A model generated the notes under the pieces. That model saw only the letters and a list, made by a program, of their open reading frames with translations. It did not search any database and was not told where the DNA came from. From the NCBI RefSeq assembly GCF_040537815.1, contig NZ_JBEWSZ010000001.1:3968001-4032000 (forward strand): DNA of 64,000 bases. Direction: 5' to 3'. The translations under genes were made by a program, and so were the position numbers. This DNA is from Mesorhizobium shangrilense (GTDB lineage Bacteria; Pseudomonadota; Alphaproteobacteria; Rhizobiales; Rhizobiaceae). This document shows positions 9,129-16,483 of this stretch, piece by piece. Position 1 is the first letter of the stretch; each line of letters opens with the position of its first letter.

Positions 9129-10568
9129 TTAGCCGGCGAATGTATAGGCGGTTTTGACCGTTGTGTAGAATTCCGCCGCGTAGCGGCCCTGTTCGCGCGG
9201 ACCGTAGCTCGATCCCTTGCGCCCGCCGAAGGGAACATGGAAGTCGACGCCCGCCGTCGGCAGGTTGACCATGACCATGCCGGCCTCCGAGTTGCGCTTG
9301 AAGTGCGTCGCATGCTTGAGGCTGGCCGTGCAGATGCCCGAGGTCAGCCCGAACGGCGTGTCGTTGGCGACAGCCAATGCCTCGTCATAGTCCTTGACGC
9401 GGATGACGTTCGCCACCGGCCCAAAAATCTCCTCGCGCGAAATGCGCATGGCGTTGGTGCTGCCGGTGAACAGCGCCGGCTGGAGATAGAAGCCCGGCGT
9501 CTGGCGGTCGAGCCGCTCGCCGCCGAAGGCGAGCTCGGCGCCTTCCTGGCGGCCGATGGCGATATAGTCCTCATCCTGCTTCAGCTGGCTCTGGTCGACG
9601 ACCGGGCCGATCTGCGTCCTGGCATCCAGCGCATCGCCGATGACCAGTTTGCTCATGCGATCCTTGAGAGCATCAACGAAACGGTCGTGGATGCCGTCGG
9701 TCACAACCAGCCGGGACGATGCCGTGCAGCGCTGGCCCGTCGAGAAGAACGCGCCGTTGATGGCGCAGTCGACGGCAACAGCAAGGTCAGCATCGTCAAG
9801 CACGACGAGCGGGTTCTTGCCGCCCATTTCGAGCTGGAACTTGCGCATGTGCTCGACGCTTGCCGCTGCGACCCGCTTGCCGGTGCCGACCGAGCCGGTG
9901 AAGGTGATGGCATTGAGATCGGGACTGTCGAGCATGGCCTGGCCGACAACCGAGCCCTTGCCCATGACCAGATTGAGCACGCCCTTCGGCAGCCCGGCGC
10001 GATGCAGGATGTCGACGATGGTCCAGGCGCTCTCGGGAACCAGCTCGGCCGGCTTGAAGACGATGGTGTTGCCGTAGGCCAAGGCCGGCGCGATCTTCCA
10101 GGCCGGGATGGCGATCGGGAAATTCCACGGCGTGATGATGCCGACCACACCGACCGCTTCGCGGGTGATCTCGACACCGACGCCCGGACGCACGCTCGGC
10201 ACCAACTCGCCGGCCAGGCGCAGGGCCTCGCCAGCGAAGAAATCGAAGATCTGCGCGGCACGGAGGGTCTCGCCGATGCCCTCGGCCAGTGTCTTGCCCT
10301 CCTCGCGCGCCAGGGACCGGCCGATTTCATCCTTTCGGGCGGTGATCTCGTCCGCCGCCTTCCTCAGCACGGCATGGCGCGCCAGCGGACCTGAGCGCGA
10401 CCAGGCCGGGAAGGCCGCTTTCGCCGCCGCAATGGCCTGCCTGGCCTGTTCCGGGCCGGCCGAAGCGTATTCGCCGACCACATCGTCGATATTGGACGGA
10501 TTGATGTTGCGAGAGCCGGCGTCGCCCACCCATTCACCATCGATGAGGTTTTTCCGAAACTGGGTCAT
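9129..10568 (-). CDS. NAD(P)-dependent aldehyde dehydrogenase
   Basis: A 479-residue ALDH superfamily enzyme. It has the substrate and cofactor loop PWNFPIAIPAWKIAPALAYGN, the coenzyme motif TFTGSVGTGKRVA, the general base in QLEMGGKNP and the catalytic cysteine in STGQRCTAS (Cys281). The closest subgroups by motif are alpha-ketoglutarate semialdehyde and succinate semialdehyde dehydrogenases. It lies downstream of the mttB-family gene on the same strand and before the DUF1349 gene. Its aldehyde substrate could come from amine breakdown, but that is inference. ATG 10568 begins the family-like N terminus. Confidence 0.88.
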   Translation of the reverse strand: MTQFRKNLIDGEWVGDAGSRNINPSNIDDVVGEYASAGPEQARQAIAAAKAAFPAWSRSGPLARHAVLRKAADEITARKDEIGRSLAREEGKTLAEGIGETLRAAQIFDFFAGEALRLAGELVPSVRPGVGVEITREAVGVVGIITPWNFPIAIPAWKIAPALAYGNTIVFKPAELVPESAWTIVDILHRAGLPKGVLNLVMGKGSVVGQAMLDSPDLNAITFTGSVGTGKRVAAASVEHMRKFQLEMGGKNPLVVLDDADLAVAVDCAINGAFFSTGQRCTASSRLVVTDGIHDRFVDALKDRMSKLVIGDALDARTQIGPVVDQSQLKQDEDYIAIGRQEGAELAFGGERLDRQTPGFYLQPALFTGSTNAMRISREEIFGPVANVIRVKDYDEALAVANDTPFGLTSGICTASLKHATHFKRNSEAGMVMVNLPTAGVDFHVPFGGRKGSSYGPREQGRYAAEFYTTVKTAYTFAG

Positions 10569-10724
10569 GTCCGTGGTTCCTTGAGTTCGCCGCGCGGCGC
10601 TGCCTGTCTGATGCGCGTATTTGACAGACAATTGCGGCGCGGGAAAGCATGCTCATGGTCGCAACCTCGTGGCCGATGGGAACACCTGCCGATGCGATCG
10701 AGCGCCGCTTCGAGGGCGGATGGA

Positions 10725-12281
10725 TCAGGAAACGGGCGCGGCGCCGCCTTCAGCCGTTCGGCGCGCGATGAATTCGTCGAGCACATCCGCTGTTGCGACA
10801 GCCGATGCGGGCGGGACGAACTCGGCCAGCCGCTTTTTCCAGACTCCGTTGGCGCGTTCCGTCGCGGTTTTCGAACCGGATTGCGTCCAGTTGCCGAAAT
10901 TCGACCAGTCGGCGACCAGCGGTTCGTAGAATGCCGTGCGATAGCGTTCCATCGTGTGCTGGGCAGCGAAGAAATGGCCACCGGGCTGGACCTCGGCGAT
11001 CGCATCGAAGCCGATGTCGGCATCGCCGCCGCCCGGCTTGTCGAAGAGTTCGGCGATCGTCTGCAATGCCTCAATGTCGGTGATGAGCTTCTCGAAGGAG
11101 ACGCTGAGGCCGCCTTCGAGCCAGCCCGCCGCATGGATCAGCACGGTGGCGCCGGCCAGCACAGAGCCCCACAGCGCGAACTGCGTTTCATGCGCCGCCT
11201 GTGCATCAGAGATGTTGGACGCGCTGCCGCCGCCGGCGCGCCAGGGAAGGCCGAGATGCCGCGCCAATTGACCGGCGCCGAGCGTCGCCTTGACATGCTC
11301 CGGCGTGCCAAAGGCCGGCGCGCCTGATTTCATGTCGACGTTGGACGAGAAGCTGCCATAGATCACTGGCGCGCCGGACCGGCTGAGCTGCGCCAGCACG
11401 ATGCCCGCCAGCGCCTCGGCATGCTGCAGCGTCAGCGCGCCGGCCACGGTGATCGGCGCCATGGCGCCGGCAAGGCAGAACGGGGTGATGATCGAGACCT
11501 GCCCGGCCTTGGCGAAATCGATGATGCCCTGCGCCATCGGAATGTCGAGCTGGCGCGGCGAGTTGGTGTTGATGACGGTGTAGCAGTGGGCGCCATTGTG
11601 GAATTCGTCGACCGACAGGCCGCGCGCCAGGCGGATCATTTCGAAACTGTCCTCGGTCTGCGGCGTGCCGCGCGCAAAGACGAAAGGAAATTTGTCGGAG
11701 AGGGTCAGTTGCGCGCGCGCTGTCGCGTAGTGCCGCAGCGACATCTCGACATCCTGCGGCTCGATGCAGGGACCGTGCATATGCATGACGTCGAAGGAGT
11801 GCACGAGGCGAATGAGATCCTCGAAATCCGCCAGGTTGCCGGCCCGCCGCCCGCGATCGAGATCGGTGACATTGGGCGCGCCGCAACCGGCGATGAATGT
11901 CATGACACCAAGTTCGAAGACGATGTCGCGGGCACGGTCGCCCGCTTTCGCTTCGATGGATCTTGGCGCCGACAACAGTGCCGCCCCGACGACATCGCGG
12001 CCGATGCGAACCATCTGGGTGTCTTCATCGACGAGGCAACCGGCGGCTTTGAAGACCTGACGTGCCTCGGGCAGCAGCACCTTGATGCCAAGCTCTTCCA
12101 GCACGCGGAGCGCCGTGGCGTGGATGGCCTCGACCTGGTCGGATGAGAAGACCGGCTGCGGCAGGAACGAATTGCGCAACTGCCGGTAATCGGGAGAGCG
12201 GGACGGCGCGCCCTTGTCGCCAGGCGAGCCACGGCCGCGCCGCCTTGCATGGGTCACGTCAACTTTCGGGCCGTCGAGCAT
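10725..12281 (-). CDS. trimethylamine methyltransferase (MttB) family protein, no pyrrolysine
   Basis: A 518-residue MttB superfamily protein, close to the family's usual length, with no in-frame amber codon. Known non-pyrrolysine members move a methyl group from quaternary amines (glycine betaine, proline betaine, carnitine) to a corrinoid protein. Conserved-looking blocks are FIAGCGAPNVTDLDRGRRAG, YTVINTNSPRQLD and VIYGSFSSNVDMKSGAP. No corrinoid protein or corrinoid activase gene is in the window, so the methyl acceptor is unknown. It is divergent from the dehydrogenase gene at 12408 across a shared promoter; ATG 12281 has an AGGGGT ribosome site. Confidence 0.85.
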   Translation of the reverse strand: MLDGPKVDVTHARRRGRGSPGDKGAPSRSPDYRQLRNSFLPQPVFSSDQVEAIHATALRVLEELGIKVLLPEARQVFKAAGCLVDEDTQMVRIGRDVVGAALLSAPRSIEAKAGDRARDIVFELGVMTFIAGCGAPNVTDLDRGRRAGNLADFEDLIRLVHSFDVMHMHGPCIEPQDVEMSLRHYATARAQLTLSDKFPFVFARGTPQTEDSFEMIRLARGLSVDEFHNGAHCYTVINTNSPRQLDIPMAQGIIDFAKAGQVSIITPFCLAGAMAPITVAGALTLQHAEALAGIVLAQLSRSGAPVIYGSFSSNVDMKSGAPAFGTPEHVKATLGAGQLARHLGLPWRAGGGSASNISDAQAAHETQFALWGSVLAGATVLIHAAGWLEGGLSVSFEKLITDIEALQTIAELFDKPGGGDADIGFDAIAEVQPGGHFFAAQHTMERYRTAFYEPLVADWSNFGNWTQSGSKTATERANGVWKKRLAEFVPPASAVATADVLDEFIARRTAEGGAAPVS

Positions 12282-12337
12282 TGCAGCACCCCTGAAGCAT
12301 CGTTCCGACCCAACGATATTGGCTCTGTACACAATTG

Positions 12338-12366
12338 TCCATAGCCATCTAGACACTAATGTACAA
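12338..12366 (-). promoter_or_regulatory. putative mttB-family promoter
   Basis: On the minus strand TTGTAC (12366-12361) and TATGGA (12343-12338) are separated by 17 bp, which fits a sigma70-type promoter for the gene starting at 12281. On the plus strand, TTGTCC at 12335-12340 with TAATGT at 12357-12362 is a weaker candidate for the dehydrogenase gene. Both overlap the dyad at 12350-12365. Confidence 0.45.
12350..12365. promoter_or_regulatory. putative TetR operator, site 1
   Basis: TAGACA-CTAA-TGTACA is an imperfect 6-4-6 dyad between the divergent mttB-family and dehydrogenase genes. Extended by four bases (CATC), it matches 16 of 20 positions of site 2 at 20793-20812 read on the other strand, including the 4-bp spacing between TCTAGACA and TGTACA. 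It overlaps the predicted promoter elements, as expected for a repressor site. Confidence 0.5.
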
Positions 12367-12407
12367 TGCCGCTACGGTGCCTGTGACAGTCGGGTGGAGG
12401 ACAACCT

Positions 12408-14819
12408 ATGAAATCTCATTACCGGGCAATTGTTATCGGCGGCGGCGTGGTTGGAGCCTCAGTGCTCTACCATCTGGCCAAGTTCGGCTGGCGCGACGTG
12501 GCGCTTGTCGAGCGTGAGGTTCTGACCGCCGGATCGAGCTGGCACGCGGCCGGCGGCTTCCATGCGCTGAACGCCGATCCCAATATCGCCGCCTTGCAGA
12601 GCTATACGATCGACCTGCTCTCGGAGGTCGAGAAGGAATCCGGCCAGAACATCGGCATGCACATGACCGGCGGCATATCGGTGGCTTCCGCGCCGGAGCG
12701 CTGGGAATGGCTGCAGGCCTCCTACCGGGTTTTCCAGACGATGGGCATCGATGACGTCCGCCTGATTGGCGTCGACGAAATCAAGCATCGCTGCCCGATC
12801 CTCAACACCGACGGCATACTGGGCGGCCTCTACGCCGAACGCGAGGGCCATATCGATCCCTCGGGCGTGGTCCATGCCTATGCCAGGGCGGCAAAGCAGC
12901 GCGGTGCCGATATCATCGAGCACAATCGGGTGCTGGAGCTGAACCGGCGCGCCGACGGCAGTTGGGACGTGGTGACCGAGAAAGGCACGATCGTTGCCGA
13001 GCACGTCGTCAATGCCGGCGGCCTGTGGGCCAAGCAGGTCGGCAGGATGGCCGGCATAGACCTGCCGGTGTCGCCGATGGAGCATCACTATCTGATCACC
13101 GAGGCGCTGCCCGAGATCCAGGCGCTGGATCGCGAGTTGGCGATGATCGTCGATCTCGAAGGCTTCACCTATATGCGCCAGGAGCAGAAGGGCCTGCTGC
13201 TCGGCATCTACGAGACCAACCACAAGCACTGGAACATGGATGGCGCACCATGGAACTACGGCATCGAGCTGATCCAGGAGGATACCGACCGCATCGCCGA
13301 CGAACTGGCGCTCGGCTTCAGCCGCTATCCGTGCCTTGAGACCGCCGGCATCAAACGCTGGGTGAACGGCGCCTTCACTTTTTCGCCGGATGGCAATCCG
13401 CTGGTCGGCCCGGTGCGCGGCGTACCCAATTACTGGGTGGCCTGCGGCGTCATGGCCGGCTTCCTGCAAGGCGGCGGCGTCGGCAAGTCGCTCGCCGAAT
13501 GGATGATCCATGGCGAACCGGAAGCCGATGTCTACGGCATGGACATCGCGCGCTACGGCGATTTCGCCTCCAACCGCGAATACATCAAGCAGACGACCGG
13601 CCAGTTCTATTCGCGCCGCTTCATCATGAGCTATCCCAACGAGCAGTTGCCGGCAGGACGGCCACTGAAGACCGCCGGCGCGCATGACGCGATGGACGCG
13701 GCGGGCGCACGCTGGGGCAATTCCTGGGGCATGGAAATGCCGCTCTATTTCGCGCCGAAAGGCTTTGTCGAGACGCCGGCGCTCAAGCGCTCCAATGCTT
13801 TCGATATCGTCGGCGACGAATGCCGAAAAGTGCGCGAAGGCGTCGGCCTGCTCGATATCACGGCCTTCTCTCGTTACGAGATTGCCGGGCCCCAGGCGCG
13901 GACCTGGCTCGACAGGGTGCTTGCCTGCGCGCTGCCGAAGCCGGGGCGCGCCAAGCTGGCGCCGATGCTGGGTGAAAACGGCAAGCTCAAGGGCGACCTC
14001 ACCGTCTTCAACTGGGGCGACGGCACATGGTGGATCATGGGCTCCTATTATCTGCGCCAGTGGCATATGCGCTGGTTTGAAAAACACCTTTCCGAAGGCG
14101 TGACCGTCCGCGACATCTCGGACGCGGTGGTCGGCTTCTCGCTGGCCGGCCCCAATTCGCGCAAGCTGCTGGAGCGCCTGACGCACCAGGATGTCTCGCA
14201 CGAGGCCTTCGGCTTGCTGGCCTGCGGGACATTGGACGTCGGGCTTGCACGGGCCAAGGTGGGCCGGCTCTCGGTTGTCGGCGAGCTTGGCTACGAGATT
14301 CATTGCCAGGCGAACGAACATGCGACGCTGCGGCGCGCGCTGCTTTCGGCCGGCAAGGATCTGGGCGTCACCGAATATGGCTTTGGCGCGGTCAATTCGC
14401 TCAGGCTGGAGAAAAGCTTTGGCATCTGGTCGCGCGAATTCACACAGGATTACACGCCGGCCGAGACGGGCATGGACCGCTGGATCGCCTTCGACAAGGG
14501 CGACTTCGTCGGGCGCGACGTTGCGCTAAGGGAACAGGCAGTTGGGGCCGAACGCATGCTGGCGACGCTGGAGATCGACGCTGTCGATGCTGATGCCAGC
14601 GGCTACGAGCCTATCTGGAACAAGGGCTCGCTCGCCGGCTTCATCACTTCGGGCGGCTACGGCCACACGGTCGGCAAGAGCCTTGCCATGGCCCTGGTCG
14701 ATCGCGACTCGTGCGCCATCGGCACGGCGCTGACCACCCACATCGTCGGCGTCGAACGGGGTGCGCGGGTGATCGCCGCCTCGCCATACGATCCCAAGGG
14801 CATAAAGATGCGGGCATGA
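12408..14819 (+). CDS. dimethylglycine/sarcosine dehydrogenase-like FAD protein with GcvT domain
   Basis: An 803-residue protein with the DMGDH/SARDH architecture. Residues 1-390 are an FAD-binding DAO domain (AIVIGGGVVGASVLYHLAKFGW; SSWHAAGG carries the histidine used for covalent FAD in this family). The rest is an FAO_M/GcvT aminomethyltransferase region that binds tetrahydrofolate (SLAGPNSRKLLERLT, GELGYEIH, a folate-side glutamate in LRLEKSFG). The expected reaction is oxidative N-demethylation with the one-carbon unit passed to folate. ATG 12408 follows a strong GGAGG. It heads a run that continues into soxBDAG. Confidence 0.85.
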   Translation: MKSHYRAIVIGGGVVGASVLYHLAKFGWRDVALVEREVLTAGSSWHAAGGFHALNADPNIAALQSYTIDLLSEVEKESGQNIGMHMTGGISVASAPERWEWLQASYRVFQTMGIDDVRLIGVDEIKHRCPILNTDGILGGLYAEREGHIDPSGVVHAYARAAKQRGADIIEHNRVLELNRRADGSWDVVTEKGTIVAEHVVNAGGLWAKQVGRMAGIDLPVSPMEHHYLITEALPEIQALDRELAMIVDLEGFTYMRQEQKGLLLGIYETNHKHWNMDGAPWNYGIELIQEDTDRIADELALGFSRYPCLETAGIKRWVNGAFTFSPDGNPLVGPVRGVPNYWVACGVMAGFLQGGGVGKSLAEWMIHGEPEADVYGMDIARYGDFASNREYIKQTTGQFYSRRFIMSYPNEQLPAGRPLKTAGAHDAMDAAGARWGNSWGMEMPLYFAPKGFVETPALKRSNAFDIVGDECRKVREGVGLLDITAFSRYEIAGPQARTWLDRVLACALPKPGRAKLAPMLGENGKLKGDLTVFNWGDGTWWIMGSYYLRQWHMRWFEKHLSEGVTVRDISDAVVGFSLAGPNSRKLLERLTHQDVSHEAFGLLACGTLDVGLARAKVGRLSVVGELGYEIHCQANEHATLRRALLSAGKDLGVTEYGFGAVNSLRLEKSFGIWSREFTQDYTPAETGMDRWIAFDKGDFVGRDVALREQAVGAERMLATLEIDAVDADASGYEPIWNKGSLAGFITSGGYGHTVGKSLAMALVDRDSCAIGTALTTHIVGVERGARVIAASPYDPKGIKMRA

Positions 14820-14904
14820 CCGCTCAAACGGGTGGCACGGACGCAAAAGTCCGTGCAATGATCCCTTGCCATTCCTTCCGAAAATCAGGTTCGTTCAGCA
14901 CTCC

Positions 14905-16158
14905 ATGACCCGACGCTATTCCGCTCTATCGCTCTTCAGGGAGGGCCTCGCCGGCCAGACCGGCTGGAAACAGGCCTGGCGCTCGCCCGAACCGAAGCCG
15001 TCCTATGACGCGATCGTCATCGGCGGCGGCGGCCATGGGCTGGCAACGGCCTACTATCTGGCCAAGAACCACGGCATCGCCAGAGTTGCGGTGCTGGAGA
15101 AAGGCTGGATCGGCGGCGGCAATACCGGCCGCAACACGACGGTCGTGCGCTCCAACTACTACTATCCCGAAAGCGTCGAACTCTACGGGCTGGCGCATCG
15201 GCTCTACGAGGGCCTGTCGAAGGACCTGAACTACAATGTGATGCTGTCGCAGCGAGGCATGGTCAATCTGTGCCACAGCAGCGCCGAGATGGAAGTCGGC
15301 GCGCGTACCGTCAACGCCATGCAGATCAACGGCATTGATGCCGAACTGTTCTCGCCGGACGATGTGCGCCGGGTGGCCCCGATCTACAATTTTGCGCCGG
15401 ATGCGCGCTTTCCCGTGTTCGGCGGCATCTGGCAAGGCCGGGCCGGCACGGCGCGCCACGATGCTGTCGCATGGGGCTATGCGCGGGCCGCGAGCCGGCT
15501 TGGCGTCGACATCATCCAGAATTGCGAGATCACCGATTTCATCGTCGAGGGCGGCCGCTGCCGCGGCGTCCAGACGACGCGCGGCATGATCCGCGCCGAC
15601 CGCATCGGCATGGCGGTGGCCGGACATTCGTCGGTGCTGGCGGCCAAGGCGGGCTTCCGCCTGCCGATCAATTCCTATGCGCTGCAGGCTTGTGTCTCCG
15701 AGCCGGTGAAGCCGATCCTCGACACGGTGGTGCTGTCGCCCGGCACCGGCGTCTATGTCAGCCAGTCGGACAAGGGCGAGATCGTCATCGGCGGTGGGCT
15801 CGACCGCATCCCTTCCTATGCGCAGCGCGGCAATCTGCCGACGCTGGAGACGGTGATTGCCGGCCTGCTCGAGATGTTCCCGATCTTCGGCCAGTTGAAG
15901 CTGATGCGGCAGTGGGCGGGTATCGTCGACGTCGTGCCGGACTCCTCGCCGATCATCGGCGAATCGCCGCTGCCCGGCCTGTTCCTCAATTGCGGCTGGG
16001 GCACGGGCGGCTTCAAGGCCATTCCCGCCGGCGGCACGCTGCTGGCGCAATTGCTGGCCACAGGCAAGCACAATGACATCAGTCGTCCGTTCGACCTGGA
16101 TCGTTTTGCCACCGGCCGGCTGATCGACGAAGCGGCCGGCTCCGGCATCGCGCACTAA
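14905..16158 (+). CDS. soxB: sarcosine oxidase subunit beta
   Basis: A 417-residue flavoprotein. YDAIVIGGGGHGLATAYYLAKNHG binds FAD; NTTVVRSNYYYPES and the histidine in GTARHDAVAWGYARAA are the SoxB sites around the covalent FMN. In the heterotetrameric enzyme this subunit oxidises sarcosine to glycine and passes electrons to oxygen. ATG 14905 was chosen because it starts the canonical RRYSALSLFREGL sequence. A palindromic repeat begins at its stop codon. Confidence 0.95.
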   Translation: MTRRYSALSLFREGLAGQTGWKQAWRSPEPKPSYDAIVIGGGGHGLATAYYLAKNHGIARVAVLEKGWIGGGNTGRNTTVVRSNYYYPESVELYGLAHRLYEGLSKDLNYNVMLSQRGMVNLCHSSAEMEVGARTVNAMQINGIDAELFSPDDVRRVAPIYNFAPDARFPVFGGIWQGRAGTARHDAVAWGYARAASRLGVDIIQNCEITDFIVEGGRCRGVQTTRGMIRADRIGMAVAGHSSVLAAKAGFRLPINSYALQACVSEPVKPILDTVVLSPGTGVYVSQSDKGEIVIGGGLDRIPSYAQRGNLPTLETVIAGLLEMFPIFGQLKLMRQWAGIVDVVPDSSPIIGESPLPGLFLNCGWGTGGFKAIPAGGTLLAQLLATGKHNDISRPFDLDRFATGRLIDEAAGSGIAH

Positions 16159-16193
16159 TGCATGTCGCCCAAAAGTGGGGCAACGACATGCAT
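16158..16193. repeat. short intergenic palindrome with ATGCATGTCG arms
   Basis: ATGCATGTCG at 16158-16167 and CGACATGCAT at 16184-16193 form a perfect 10-bp inverted repeat, extended by CCC pairing with GGG around an AAAAGT loop. It sits in the 58-bp soxB-soxD gap and starts at the last base of the soxB stop. From memory it resembles an abundant Mesorhizobium intergenic element, here in a shortened form; genome copy number was not checked. Confidence 0.7.
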
Positions 16194-16216
16194 AAAGACT
16201 ACGACTAGAGGTTCCC

Positions 16217-16483
16217 ATGCAGCTCTTCCCCTGCCCGTTCTGCGGTCCGCGCGACGAGACCGAATTCCACTATGGCGGCGAGGCCGGCAACGTCCGTCCG
16301 GATGGCACGGACGTGCCCATCGATCGCTGGGCAAACTATTTGTACATGCGCGGTAACCCGAAGGGCACGACGCGCGAAATCTGGGTTCACATGAATTGCA
16401 GCGAGTTCTTCGTCATGGAACGTGACACCGTCACCCACAAGGTGCTGTCCTCGACCGCGCTAAGCGGGGAGCACGCGGCGTGA
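16217..16483 (+). CDS. soxD: sarcosine oxidase subunit delta
   Basis: An 88-residue protein with the zinc-site motif CPFCGPRDETEFHY at its N terminus (Cys6, Cys9) and a later histidine/cysteine pair in HMNCSEFF. This is the small structural subunit of heterotetrameric sarcosine oxidase. Its stop overlaps the GTG start of soxA, so translation is coupled. Confidence 0.95.
   Translation: MQLFPCPFCGPRDETEFHYGGEAGNVRPDGTDVPIDRWANYLYMRGNPKGTTREIWVHMNCSEFFVMERDTVTHKVLSSTALSGEHAA

Noticed and set aside
10569..10724. Possible third TetR site near 10625 (TGTCTGTCA on the minus strand)
   Set aside because: It lacks the TGTACA half and spacing shared by sites 1 and 2.
12459..14321. 620-codon open frame on the minus strand
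   Set aside because: Antisense to the dimethylglycine dehydrogenase-like gene; composition rich in Arg, His and Gln as in shadow frames, no recognisable motif.
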